DNA of 64,000 nt from DAIOEK01 sp963708715. Its GTDB lineage: Bacteria > Chloroflexota > Anaerolineae > Anaerolineales > Anaerolineaceae. Positions 9,749-18,857 of this stretch are shown here, piece after piece (position 1 is the stretch's first letter; each line of letters begins with the position of its first letter). The notes under the pieces were generated by a model that was given only the letters and a program-made list of their open reading frames with translations, was not told where the DNA came from and did not search any database. The DNA lies in assembly GCA_963708715.1 (NCBI GenBank), contig CAVPSU010000001.1, positions 930,001-994,000 of the forward strand, read 5' to 3'. The position numbers were made by a program, and so were the translations under genes.

Positions 9749-10390
9749 ATGTCCAATCCTGCAATTATCCATGACGAAACACCCATACGGTTATTCAAAT
9801 CCAACTTCCTTGAGTTCTTTACCCATATTAGTCCCATAACCATCACTGCCATTTGGTTACCGGTCAGCATTTACCTCTTTGTGCAGCCATACCTCTCAAC
9901 TGGGATTTGGAACGGAACCATTGTCATTGCGTTTCTGGTCGGGATGTTCTTCTGGACACTGGCAGAATACACCCTGCACCGGTTCGTATTTCACTTCCAC
10001 GCCAAGTCGCCCCGAATGGAACGAATCACCTTTCTATTCCATGGGGTTCACCACGCGCAGCCGCAATGCAAAACCAGACTCGTTATGCCTCCGGTGGTTA
10101 GTCTGCCTCTGGCTTCTATCTTTTATGGATTATTCTGGCTTGTAATCGGTGATTTATTGAGATCACCTGTCTGGGTCAATCCAATGATGTCTGGATTTTT
10201 GTTCGGGTATCTCATTTACGACCTGACTCATTACGCCACCCATCACTGGCCAATGCGCTCCCGTTTTGCAAAGTTCCTCAAACGATATCACATGCAGCAC
10301 CACTATAAAACTCCCAATGCCCGGTTTGGGGTCAGTTCGCCGATCTGGGATTATGTATTCGGAACGGTGCCCGCCGACACCCAAAGATAA
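9749..10390 (+). CDS. Fatty acid hydroxylase / sterol desaturase superfamily protein
   Basis: A 213-residue integral membrane di-iron enzyme candidate. The histidine clusters needed for metal binding are all visible: HRFVFH (77-82), HGVHH (98-102), and later HYATHH and YHMQHH. Between them lie hydrophobic helices. The family hydroxylates or desaturates lipids at the membrane; the substrate cannot be told from sequence. The ATG at 9749 has AGGAGAAG upstream. It is convergent with the SDR gene, 13 bases apart. Confidence 0.88.
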   Translation: MSNPAIIHDETPIRLFKSNFLEFFTHISPITITAIWLPVSIYLFVQPYLSTGIWNGTIVIAFLVGMFFWTLAEYTLHRFVFHFHAKSPRMERITFLFHGVHHAQPQCKTRLVMPPVVSLPLASIFYGLFWLVIGDLLRSPVWVNPMMSGFLFGYLIYDLTHYATHHWPMRSRFAKFLKRYHMQHHYKTPNARFGVSSPIWDYVFGTVPADTQR

Positions 10391-10403
10391 ATTGAGGAAA
10401 TGA

Positions 10404-11210
10404 TCAGGAAGCCATCGGTCCTTTTCGGAAAATTGCAAGATAGATATTGATGAGAAGTCGGATTAATCCGAGTGACCCGATGATGGCAATCAGTTTATTG
10501 CCGAATCCGGGTATATAGATTCCGCTACCACGTTGAATCGCTTTCAAAGATCCCCTGACAACCTGATCGACATTCATCCACATGATTCCAGGTATGCGTT
10601 GTTTGATCTTGAATTTTTCGTATTCCGGCGAATCGTGGAATTCTGTATGGGTAAAACCCGGGCACAGCGCCTGCACATGCACACCAGTACCATACAACTC
10701 TGTGACCAATCCATCTGTGAACGAATTTAGATAGGCTTTCGTTGCCCCATACGTCGGGCTTCCGGTGGAGGCTGAAAATGCACTTGTGGAAGAAACCTGG
10801 ATGATATAGCCTTTACCACGCAGAATCATACCCGGGAGTGCTGCCCGAGTGACACGTACTGTTGCCACCACATGGACATTTACCATCGTCATTATTGCTT
10901 CCGCATCAGTATCGACAAATAAGCCAGGAACTCCAAAACCGGCATTGTTAACAACAATTTCAAGGGAATCCATAGTAGATATTTTATTTACCAGTTGTTG
11001 CAAATCAGCCTGGTTGGAAAGATCGACGGGGAAGATTTCCGCCTGGATTGGATAGATATCCATAAGACTGGCAGCCAGTTTTTCCAATCGATCTTTCCTC
11101 CGTGCTACAAGGATCAGATCATAGCCTTTTGCTGCCAATTGACGGGCAAATTCAGCTCCAATACCGGATGATGCTCCTGTGATCAATGCCTGTACCTGGT
11201 TTTTTTCCAT
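10404..11210 (-). CDS. Short-chain dehydrogenase/reductase (SDR) family oxidoreductase
   Basis: Classical SDR of 268 residues. The NAD(P)-binding TGASSGIG motif is at residues 11-18, followed by a basic RRKDRLEK turn that suggests NADP preference. NNAGFG and the catalytic YGATK motif (Y-x3-K), preceded by the SS(T) serine strand, are present. The C-terminus is hydrophobic (IIGSLGLIRLLINIYLAIF), suggesting membrane association. Similar proteins often act on lipid carbonyls; the adjacent fatty-acid-hydroxylase-like gene fits that but proves nothing. Confidence 0.9.
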   Translation of the reverse strand: MEKNQVQALITGASSGIGAEFARQLAAKGYDLILVARRKDRLEKLAASLMDIYPIQAEIFPVDLSNQADLQQLVNKISTMDSLEIVVNNAGFGVPGLFVDTDAEAIMTMVNVHVVATVRVTRAALPGMILRGKGYIIQVSSTSAFSASTGSPTYGATKAYLNSFTDGLVTELYGTGVHVQALCPGFTHTEFHDSPEYEKFKIKQRIPGIMWMNVDQVVRGSLKAIQRGSGIYIPGFGNKLIAIIGSLGLIRLLINIYLAIFRKGPMAS

Positions 11211-11291
11211 TGGTTTCCAATATTCTTGAGATATGTAAGCTGATTATACCTAATTCGTCTGATTCCCCGCCAAAGCTGACTCATCCTCATT

Positions 11292-11300
11292 TGGTATAAT
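11292..11300 (+). promoter_or_regulatory. Extended -10 promoter element before glyQS
   Basis: TGGTATAAT, an extended -10 (TGn plus TATAAT at 11295-11300), lies 32 bases before the glyQS ATG; CGGAGAAAT provides the ribosome site. No convincing -35 and no T-box-like leader is visible in the short leader. Confidence 0.55.
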
Positions 11301-11332
11301 CGTTCTACATCCCATCCGAGTCGGAGAAATAA

Positions 11333-14326
11333 ATGGCGACATCCACCAATTTTCAGTCCATCATCATGAATCTGCAGGAATACTGGGCGCACCAAGGTTG
11401 TCTGATCTGGCAGCCATACTATTCACAAGTAGGTGCAGGTACGATGAATCCTGCCACTTTCCTGCGTGTCCTCGGTCCGGAACCATGGAATGTTGGCTAT
11501 GTGGAACCATCTGTCCGACCGGATGATGGACGTTACGGTGAAAACCCAAATCGACTCCAACAGCATTATCAATTTCAAGTCATTCTTAAGCCAGACCCCG
11601 GTAATCCACAGGAACTCTATCTTCGATCATTACAGGCGATCGGTATTGATCCAGCCCAGCATGATATTCGATTCGTGGAAGATAACTGGGAAAGCCCGGC
11701 GTTGGGCGCCTGGGGATTGGGTTGGGAAGTCTGGCTGGATGGGCAGGAGATCACCCAATTCACCTATTTCCAACAGGCAGGTGGACAAACACTTGACCCG
11801 GTGTCCGTGGAAATCACCTATGGGCTTGACCGAATCGCTATGGCGTTGCAGAAAGTACAGAATTTTCGAGAGATCCGCTGGAGTGATGACCGGACTGCCG
11901 GTGATGTAAATTTGAAATCGGAATTTGAACATTCCACCTATTATTTCGAACTCGCTGATGTAGACCGACTTCGCCAGATGTACACTCTCTTTGAGAAGGA
12001 AGCCGAAGCAGCGTTGGCTGCCGGACTTGTTTTACCCGCCTACGATTACATCCTGAAATGCTCACACACTTTTAATATATTAGATACCCGGGGGGCAATT
12101 GGGGTGACCGAGCGTCAAGCCTTCTTTGGAAGGATGCGGGACCTTTCTCGAAAAACAGCCGACCTTTATACTACCCAGCGGCAAGAGATGGAATTCCCCT
12201 GGTTGAACGGAACCAAATCAGACACGATCACTGAAGGTCAAAAACCGGTCTTAAATCAGAAAACATCTTCCGAACCGAAAACTTTCCTGTTCGAGATTGG
12301 AACTGAGGAATTGCCGGTCACTGATCTGGATTCAGCCATCATTCAATTTAAAGAATACTTAATCAGCTTATTTAAAGACCAGAGATTGGAATATACACAC
12401 TTACAGGTGTGGGAAACCCCGCGCCGTCTGGTTGCATTGGTAGAAAACCTGCAATCGCGGCAACCCGACCGGGAATTGGTCATTAAAGGACCACCTGCCA
12501 ATCGGGCGTTCGATTCAGATGGGAAGATCACTCCGGCAGGTGAAGGATTCGCGCGGGGTAAGGGGGTAGCACCCGATAAACTCAAGATCATGGATCTGGA
12601 TGGGGGTCAGTACGCCGCAGTTGTAGTATCTGAAGTAGGTAAATCGACCATTCATGTTCTTGCTGAAGAATTGCCAAAACTTATCGCGAAGATCAAGTTT
12701 GATAAAGCCATGCGTTGGAATGAAAGCAAAATTGCTTTCTCACGTCCCATTCGGTGGATTATGGCACTCTATGGCGATGAGGTTATCCCGTTTAGCTATG
12801 CTTCTGTGGTCTCGGGAGATCGAACGCGAGGCTTACGATTTCAACAGCCCGAACAAATTCCGGTAAAAAATCCAGCCGATTATTTCCTCGCGCTGGAAAT
12901 GCAGGGTATCGTTCTCAACCAGGAAGATAGGAAAAGGGTCATACGTGACCAAGTCACCCGAATTATGCAAGAAGCGAAAGCGGATGTGATCATTTCGGAG
13001 GATCTACTAAATGAGGTCACGAATCTCGTGGAAGCGCCCACGGCACTTCGCGGAGAATTTGATAAAGAACACCTGAACTTGCCGAAGGAAGTTCTTATTT
13101 CCGTTATGAAGAAGCATCAACGATATTTCCCCATCCAAAAAGGGCAAGATCTATTTCCGTACTTTGTCGTCGTCCGCAATGGGGATGGTCAATTTAAGGA
13201 TATTGTCGCAGATGGGAATGCCCAGGTGATTCGCGCCCGTTTTGCAGATGCAGCATTCTTTATTCACGAAGACCTGCAGAAAAAGCTGGAGGATTTTCTC
13301 CCACGGTTGGATACGCTTACTTTCCAGGTCAAACTAGGCTCGATGCTTGACAAAATTCACCGGATCGAACTCAATGTCCCACGATTGATGGACAATCTGC
13401 AATTGTCAGAGACAGAGAAAATGGCAACACTGAGGACGGCTCATCTGTGCAAAGCTGATCTCGTCACTCATATGGTAGTTGAAATGACCTCCCTTCAGGG
13501 AATGATAGGCAAATTCTATGCAATAAAATCGGGCGAAACAGAAAGTGTTGCAAAAGGAATATATGAACATTATCTTCCCCGGTTTGCCGGTGACGATCTA
13601 CCCAGTGGAAAAGAAGGATTGCTGGTGGGCATTGCCGATAGGCTGGACACTCTAGCAGGTCTGTTTGCAGTCGGGCTTGCTCCCACAGGAACCAAGGATC
13701 CATTCGCCCAACGCCGTGCCGCTCTCGGTTTGGTCATTGCTTTGATGGGAGCGGAATTGGATTTTGATCTGGAAAAAGGATTGGAGATCGCAGCCCAGAC
13801 GCTACCGGTCAAAGCTACTTCGGAAACACAAAAAGCTTGCTTTGAATTTATCCTGGGCAGACTGCGCAGCTATCTACTCGACCAGGGATTCCGATACGAT
13901 GTAGTGGATTCTGTTTTATCCGTACAAGGAAAAAATCCTGCCGGTGTCCTTCGAACGGTTAAGAGTCTGATGAAACAGATAAATACACCCGAGTGGACAA
14001 CTATTCTGCCAGCATACAGCCGCTGCGTACGCATCACACGTGATCAGAAAGACATATTTGAAGTGAATCCCCAATTACTGAACGAACCAAGCGAGATTGA
14101 ATTATGGAAAGCAATCCAATCGGTTATAACTCATACTCCATTTCTATCCTTTGACGCCTTCATCGAGACATTCGTTAATATAATTCCTGCCATCAATCGA
14201 TTTTTTGAAGAAGTGATGGTCATGGCGGAGGATAATTCGGTTCGACAAAACAGGTTGGGTTTACTCCAAAAGATCGCTTCTCTTCCATCGAATCTGGCTG
14301 ATCTATCTCAGATGGAAGGTTTTTAG
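11333..14326 (+). CDS. glyQS: Glycyl-tRNA synthetase, alpha and beta subunits fused in one chain
   Basis: Charges tRNA-Gly. The 997-residue chain contains the whole class II catalytic alpha subunit (about 1-285, starting FQSIIMNLQEYWAHQGCLI). A linker follows near 290-317, then the beta subunit (from KTFLFEIGTEELPVTDLDSA, about 320, to the end) with its tRNA-binding C-terminal domain. Most bacteria encode glyQ and glyS separately; the single-chain form is known from Chlamydia, plant organelles and some Chloroflexota. The frame is open throughout with no disruption. Monocistronic, ended by the shared terminator at 14351-14382. Confidence 0.96.
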   Translation: MATSTNFQSIIMNLQEYWAHQGCLIWQPYYSQVGAGTMNPATFLRVLGPEPWNVGYVEPSVRPDDGRYGENPNRLQQHYQFQVILKPDPGNPQELYLRSLQAIGIDPAQHDIRFVEDNWESPALGAWGLGWEVWLDGQEITQFTYFQQAGGQTLDPVSVEITYGLDRIAMALQKVQNFREIRWSDDRTAGDVNLKSEFEHSTYYFELADVDRLRQMYTLFEKEAEAALAAGLVLPAYDYILKCSHTFNILDTRGAIGVTERQAFFGRMRDLSRKTADLYTTQRQEMEFPWLNGTKSDTITEGQKPVLNQKTSSEPKTFLFEIGTEELPVTDLDSAIIQFKEYLISLFKDQRLEYTHLQVWETPRRLVALVENLQSRQPDRELVIKGPPANRAFDSDGKITPAGEGFARGKGVAPDKLKIMDLDGGQYAAVVVSEVGKSTIHVLAEELPKLIAKIKFDKAMRWNESKIAFSRPIRWIMALYGDEVIPFSYASVVSGDRTRGLRFQQPEQIPVKNPADYFLALEMQGIVLNQEDRKRVIRDQVTRIMQEAKADVIISEDLLNEVTNLVEAPTALRGEFDKEHLNLPKEVLISVMKKHQRYFPIQKGQDLFPYFVVVRNGDGQFKDIVADGNAQVIRARFADAAFFIHEDLQKKLEDFLPRLDTLTFQVKLGSMLDKIHRIELNVPRLMDNLQLSETEKMATLRTAHLCKADLVTHMVVEMTSLQGMIGKFYAIKSGETESVAKGIYEHYLPRFAGDDLPSGKEGLLVGIADRLDTLAGLFAVGLAPTGTKDPFAQRRAALGLVIALMGAELDFDLEKGLEIAAQTLPVKATSETQKACFEFILGRLRSYLLDQGFRYDVVDSVLSVQGKNPAGVLRTVKSLMKQINTPEWTTILPAYSRCVRITRDQKDIFEVNPQLLNEPSEIELWKAIQSVITHTPFLSFDAFIETFVNIIPAINRFFEEVMVMAEDNSVRQNRLGLLQKIASLPSNLADLSQMEGF

Positions 14327-14350
14327 TCAGGGTCCATATTCAGCATCAAT

Positions 14351-14382
14351 AAAAAAACCTGGAGAAATTCCCAGGTTTTTTT
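14351..14382. terminator. Bidirectional terminator between glyQS and response regulator
   Basis: A perfect hairpin: seven A then CCTGG (14351-14362), loop AGAAATTC, then CCAGG and seven T (14371-14382). Each strand ends in a U-run, so it can stop both convergent transcripts. It overlaps the stop codon of the minus-strand gene. Confidence 0.92.
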
Positions 14383-15493
14383 ATTCCAATTGCGGGCTCT
14401 CTTCCTCTTTTGGCGTCAAGCCCAATTGGTTCGCTTCTTCAAAGGATAGCAATCCCGGTTCTTTGGAATCGCTGAAAGAGGCATTTGCGGTAGCTGATTC
14501 CCAGAATGAATCCACCTCTTCTACTTTCACCTTCTTTTTTATGACCGCTGTAAACAAAGTTTCAAAATCTTTGCCAGATGGTTCTGGAGCTGCATTCACG
14601 TGGTCCTCTGAAATTTGAATGGGTTCAGGTAGAACCAGGGGACCGGTTTTTGCCAGGGCTTGTTCCATTTCGGGGTGGGTTTCAGCAGGATACTCTTTAT
14701 TGAGTTCGCCGATTTTTTCCATCAACTCCGTCATAGCAAGAGTAACTGCGTCAAACGCAACTGCCATACGGACATTTGAGCGGGCGTGTTTCATAAACAC
14801 GATCAACAAATAACCTGGCATCGGCGATGCCACCAAATCAAATTGGCCACCCCGGATGGATACCACGTTTTGAGGCGTATCCGGAAGCATCACCGTATTG
14901 ATCCGTTGGAGGGCGTTGGAAGTGGATAAAAGATAAGGAAGGATCTTGCTGGTCAACGTGTCTTCCATGGGGTCGCCAGCCGAGGCCAGGATCTTCCCTC
15001 TCTCATCCGCTAATAGCACGGCGATTGCCGATAGTTCCTGTCGAAGTCCTATCAACACATCACCAAGAAGGTCCGTTCGCAGGTCAATCACCTGACGGGA
15101 GGAGATCCGGGCAGGTTGAGACGATAAGCCTAATAAACGGGATGATGTTTCCAGAAAATCCCGCATTTCCACGGGCTTTGGATAAAACGCATCCGCGCCA
15201 GCAGCAGAAGATTTCTCTCTGAGCTGGGTATCATTTAATCCTGATACTAGAATGATCTTTACCTGGGGTGATGATTTCTTGGTCTGCTTTGCGAAATCAA
15301 GCCCGGATATACCGGGGAGTTTTACATCGCTGACAATCAGGTGGACTTCTGCTTTTTCAATTTCACGGATCGCATCTTCGGCAGTTGGGACTACAGTGAC
15401 CTCAATGTGCCCACTCAAAGTGGCAAAAGCTGCCTGCAAGAGCTGGCCTAAGACCATCTCGTCATCGATAATTAGGACTCTTTTGGCATCCAT
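14381..15493 (-). CDS. Response regulator with C-terminal roadblock-like domain (tentative)
   Basis: 370 residues. Residues 1-118 form a receiver domain with acidic pocket D10/D11, phosphoacceptor D56 (SDVKLPG) and K106 (YPKP). Residues about 130-275 form an alpha/beta domain (LLADERGKILASAG...MRLAVAFDAV-like pattern) that resembles roadblock/LC7 or GAF-like modules rather than a DNA-binding output. The last 90 residues are acidic and probably disordered. No histidine kinase is adjacent. Output is probably protein-protein. Confidence 0.75.
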   Translation of the reverse strand: MDAKRVLIIDDEMVLGQLLQAAFATLSGHIEVTVVPTAEDAIREIEKAEVHLIVSDVKLPGISGLDFAKQTKKSSPQVKIILVSGLNDTQLREKSSAAGADAFYPKPVEMRDFLETSSRLLGLSSQPARISSRQVIDLRTDLLGDVLIGLRQELSAIAVLLADERGKILASAGDPMEDTLTSKILPYLLSTSNALQRINTVMLPDTPQNVVSIRGGQFDLVASPMPGYLLIVFMKHARSNVRMAVAFDAVTLAMTELMEKIGELNKEYPAETHPEMEQALAKTGPLVLPEPIQISEDHVNAAPEPSGKDFETLFTAVIKKKVKVEEVDSFWESATANASFSDSKEPGLLSFEEANQLGLTPKEEESPQLE

Positions 15494-15574
15494 GACTTAA
15501 AAATTATATCATCATTAATATTTGGAGTATGTCAATCCGATTCTGGCTTCTTTCATGCGAACTGACCTCCCAGG

Positions 15575-15604
15575 TTGCCGTTTTTTCTCAAGCTATGTTA
15601 CAAT
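15575..15604 (+). promoter_or_regulatory. Promoter of tRNA-Gln(TTG)
   Basis: TTGCCG (15575-15580) and TACAAT (15599-15604), 18 bases apart, end 11 bases before the mature tRNA 5' end. Confidence 0.65.
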
Positions 15605-15615
15605 CCGAGCACATT

Positions 15616-15686
15616 TGGGGCATGGTGCAATGGCAGCACACCAGACTTTGGATCTGTGGATCTTGGTTCGAATCCAGGTGCCCCAG
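15616..15686 (+). tRNA. tRNA-Gln, anticodon TTG
   Basis: A cloverleaf can be folded by eye. The acceptor stem TGGGGCA pairs with TGCCCCA, the discriminator is G, the anticodon loop CTTTGGA carries TTG at 15648-15650, and the T arm is GGTTCGAATCC. The U-A first acceptor pair is typical of bacterial tRNA-Gln. CCA is not encoded. Confidence 0.93.
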
Positions 15687-15728
15687 CCTTTCCCGGAAGA
15701 AAGTATGAATAGATATATATCGCAAAGA

Positions 15729-15756
15729 AGCCAGGGTATTTAAGCCCTGGCTTTTT
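15729..15756 (+). terminator. Intrinsic terminator after tRNA-Gln(TTG)
   Basis: AGCCAGGG (15729-15736) pairs with CCCTGGCT (15745-15752) over an 8-base loop and runs into TTTT. Confidence 0.88.
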
Positions 15757-15805
15757 GTGTGCTAAAATGAAATAAGCCATTCAATCATATTTGCAGGAGA
15801 GCAAT

Positions 15806-17158
15806 ATGGATACAGTAGCGGTTATTCTGGCAGCAGGTCAGGGAACTCGCATGAAATCGCGTTTGCCTAAAGTTCTGCATACTGTTCTTGGCAAACCACT
15901 CGTACATTACAGTCTTGAATCCGCAAAATCGGTCTCCAATCGAAAACCGGTTGTAGTGATCGGGCATGGCGCTGCACAAGTTAAAGAAGCCTTGGGGGAT
16001 ACAGTCGATTTTGCGATCCAGGAAAAACAACTCGGTACCGGGCATGCCGTCCAGCAAGCGGAAGCTATCCTGGCTGATTTTGATGGATTGATTCTGGTCA
16101 TCAGCGGGGATATGCCATTATTCCGGAAGGAAACATTGGCATCCCTGGTTCAAACCCAGGTAGGAAACTCAGGTCCCATGAGTTTATTAACAGTAAAGGG
16201 CGAAGACTCACGCGGATTTGGTCGAATTATCCGGGGAGTTGATAATTCTGTCAGTGCGATCGTCGAGGAAGCGGATGCCAGCCTGGAGGAATTATCCATT
16301 CGCGAATATAACGTTGGCGCCTATTGTTTTCAATCAGCCTGGCTCTGGCAAGCTCTTAAAGAAATAAAAACCTCCCAAAAGGGAGAGTATTATCTGACCG
16401 ATGTGGTTGAAATTGCTAGAAACCAGCGCAAGATGGTGAAGGCAATATCTGTCAGCGAAGCATATGAAGCGATGGGCATCAATAACCGGATCCATCTTTC
16501 CGAAGCGATCACCATGCTCAGGCAGCGTATCAACGAAAAATGGATGAATGAGGGCGTTACTATCATTGATCCAACCACAACCTATATTGAACCGGATGTC
16601 CTGATCGGAAAAGACACTACCATCTGGCCAAATACATACCTTAAAGGTAGGGCATGGATTGGTGACAACTGCCAGATCGGTCCAAATACCATTATTCAGG
16701 ATAGCGTCGTTGGTCATCGCAGTACCATCTTAAGTTCAGTCATGGAGTATGCCATCGCGGAAAATGATGTTGAGATGGGTCCATTCTGCCACCTCCGTAA
16801 AGGAGCTCACCTTGCCTCTCAGGTGCATATGGGTAATTTTGGTGAGGTGAAGGATTCGTACCTTGGACAGGGTACAAAGATGGGTCATTTCTCCTATATT
16901 GGAAACGCGAAAATTGGAACCAATGTAAATATTGGGGCTGGAACGATAACATGCAATTTTGATGGGGTAAATAAGAATCCGACCGAGATCGGGTCAGATG
17001 TATTGATCGGCAGCGATACGATGTTGATTGCACCAGTCAAGATAGGAAACGGGGCGAAAACTGGCGCAGGAGCGGTTGTTACACATGACGTAGCTGAAGG
17101 AGAAGTTGTCGCAGGTGTTCCTGCCCGTGCCATGAAAAAGAAGGGGAATGAACACTGA
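15806..17158 (+). CDS. glmU: Bifunctional UDP-GlcNAc pyrophosphorylase / glucosamine-1-phosphate acetyltransferase
   Basis: Makes UDP-N-acetylglucosamine for cell-envelope glycans. The 450-residue chain starts with the nucleotidyltransferase motif ILAAGQGTRMKSRLPK and a Rossmann-like domain to about 230. A left-handed beta-helix of hexapeptide repeats follows (IGPNTIIQDSV, IGNAKIGTNVNIGAGTITCNFDG). The ATG at 15806 has AGGAG 5 bases upstream, better than the in-frame TTG at 15791. It overlaps the next gene by 11 bases and opens a four-gene operon with the HlyC-like gene, cdd and recO. Confidence 0.96.
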   Translation: MDTVAVILAAGQGTRMKSRLPKVLHTVLGKPLVHYSLESAKSVSNRKPVVVIGHGAAQVKEALGDTVDFAIQEKQLGTGHAVQQAEAILADFDGLILVISGDMPLFRKETLASLVQTQVGNSGPMSLLTVKGEDSRGFGRIIRGVDNSVSAIVEEADASLEELSIREYNVGAYCFQSAWLWQALKEIKTSQKGEYYLTDVVEIARNQRKMVKAISVSEAYEAMGINNRIHLSEAITMLRQRINEKWMNEGVTIIDPTTTYIEPDVLIGKDTTIWPNTYLKGRAWIGDNCQIGPNTIIQDSVVGHRSTILSSVMEYAIAENDVEMGPFCHLRKGAHLASQVHMGNFGEVKDSYLGQGTKMGHFSYIGNAKIGTNVNIGAGTITCNFDGVNKNPTEIGSDVLIGSDTMLIAPVKIGNGAKTGAGAVVTHDVAEGEVVAGVPARAMKKKGNEH

Positions 17159-18455
17159 GTATCTAATTCCATTCCTGATCATTCTAATTATCCTTGATCT
17201 GGTGCTGACCATCATTCGCAGCAGCATGGTAAATGCCCATTTACCACGTCTTTTAAACTTGCGGGAGGAGCATGTTCGCGGTGTGGATCTGACCATCCAA
17301 CGGATGGAGAAACCCCGTTTGCGGGTCAGCCTCCGCTTATCGCACAGCCTGCTTCTCATTCTGCTGGCCACTATCCTTGTTGATTCAATTCTCCGCTCTC
17401 ATTGGTTGATCATTGATCAACCAACTACTTCACTCTATTTGGTCGGAATTACGCTACTTGCAGGCATTCTTCTCTTCGCTTTGGAGTCCCTGATCGATGG
17501 GCTTGTACTTAAAGCACCTGAGGAATGGGCTTTACGCTGCAGTGGAATGGCAGCTCTGATCGATGTCATCGTTTCGCCAGTGTCATCCATTGCGATTCGA
17601 TTGATGGGTCAAACTGAAAACAGCCTTCAGCAGATTACTGCTCCAACCGATGACGAATTGAAAACCTGGGTTCAGCAGGGACAGACAGACGGTGCACTCG
17701 AAAAAGAAGAGCGCCAAATGATCTACTCCATCTTTCAATTTGGAGATACCCTGGCGCGGGAGATCATGGTCCCCCGGATCGATATGCTCGCCCTGGATGT
17801 GACCACAGGTGTCGAAGAAGCCACAGAAGCATTGGTTAAATCTGGCCATTCTCGTGTCCCCATATTTGAAGAAACAGTCGACAATGTCATCGGTCTCTTG
17901 TATGCCAAAGATCTATTAAGTCACCTTAGTGAACATCGAAAGATCAGTGATCTGCGGGAAGTTCTCCGCCCGGCATATTTCGTTCCTGAAGCCAAGAAAT
18001 TGGATGAATTGCTCACAGAGATGCAAACCAAACGAGTCCACATGGCCATTGTAGTGGATGAATATGGTGGGGTTGCAGGGTTGGTCACACTGGAAAATCT
18101 GTTGGAAGAAATTATTGGTGAGATCCAGGATGAATATGACCAATTTGAAGAGCTGCCTTTCCAAAAGATAAATGATTCAGAATACATCTTCCTGGGCAGT
18201 ATAGACCTGGATGACTTCAATGAGGTCATGGGAACACAAATTACAAAGGATTCGGCAGATACACTGGGTGGTTTGATGTATGGAGAAATAGGACGTGTCC
18301 CAAGTGGTGGGGAACATGTCGCTATTGATGGTGTTGAACTGGTTGTTGAACAAGTATTGGGACGACGCATCCGCAAAGTGAGGGCAAGAACTCTGGCGAA
18401 CCAATCATCCGTTCACGAGGAAACTCAAAATGTTGACCCAAGCCAAGAAGAATGA
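17148..18455 (+). CDS. CNNM/HlyC-CorC family protein (DUF21, CBS pair, CorC_HlyC domain)
   Basis: 435 residues: an N-terminal membrane domain with helices near 5-20, 65-85 and 95-115 (DUF21-like). A cytoplasmic CBS pair follows (about 185-315, with IMVPRIDMLALD and VVDEYGGVAGLVTLENLLEEI), then a C-terminal CorC/HlyC domain (about 335-420). Relatives are implicated in divalent-cation (Mg/Co) efflux or tolerance. The start lies inside glmU and the end overlaps cdd by 26 bases. Confidence 0.9.
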   Translation: MNTEYLIPFLIILIILDLVLTIIRSSMVNAHLPRLLNLREEHVRGVDLTIQRMEKPRLRVSLRLSHSLLLILLATILVDSILRSHWLIIDQPTTSLYLVGITLLAGILLFALESLIDGLVLKAPEEWALRCSGMAALIDVIVSPVSSIAIRLMGQTENSLQQITAPTDDELKTWVQQGQTDGALEKEERQMIYSIFQFGDTLAREIMVPRIDMLALDVTTGVEEATEALVKSGHSRVPIFEETVDNVIGLLYAKDLLSHLSEHRKISDLREVLRPAYFVPEAKKLDELLTEMQTKRVHMAIVVDEYGGVAGLVTLENLLEEIIGEIQDEYDQFEELPFQKINDSEYIFLGSIDLDDFNEVMGTQITKDSADTLGGLMYGEIGRVPSGGEHVAIDGVELVVEQVLGRRIRKVRARTLANQSSVHEETQNVDPSQEE

Positions 18456-18834
18456 ATTGATCAGGCAAGCCATTCAAATTAGGCAATTTTCCTATTCTCC
18501 TTACTCACATTATGCCGTCGGGGCAGCTTTACTCACCAGATCTGGCAAGGTGTTTACCGGTGTTAATGTGGAGAATGCAGTTTTTCCGTTAACCAATTGT
18601 GCTGAACGGACAGCCATTTTTAAAGCGGTTACCGAAGGAGAACGAGAATTCGAAGCCATTGCGGTTGTGACAGAAAATGCGGGAACGCCATGCGGTTCCT
18701 GCCGACAGACACTGGCTGAATTCAGCCAGGATATACTGGTCATCATTGCGAACATTGACGGTAAGATCGCTTACGAAATGACGGTTGCCGAGTTATTACC
18801 GGGTGCTTTTACACCCTCAGATCTTATCTCTTAA
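18430..18834 (+). CDS. cdd: Cytidine deaminase
   Basis: Deaminates cytidine and deoxycytidine in pyrimidine salvage. At 134 residues it is the small tetrameric type. The zinc site is all-cysteine: C57 in NCAERTA with catalytic E59, and C88/C91 in PCGSCRQ. The ATG at 18430 lies 26 bases inside the upstream gene, with a GAGGAAAC ribosome site within that gene, so the two are translationally coupled. Confidence 0.95.
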   Translation: MLTQAKKNELIRQAIQIRQFSYSPYSHYAVGAALLTRSGKVFTGVNVENAVFPLTNCAERTAIFKAVTEGEREFEAIAVVTENAGTPCGSCRQTLAEFSQDILVIIANIDGKIAYEMTVAELLPGAFTPSDLIS

Positions 18835-18857
18835 CCCAATTGTGAAAAAGGAATGGA

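Noticed and set aside
11211..11332. T-box riboswitch before glyQS
   Set aside because: The region is short, and no specifier loop or TGGNACCGCG-like antiterminator bulge is seen.
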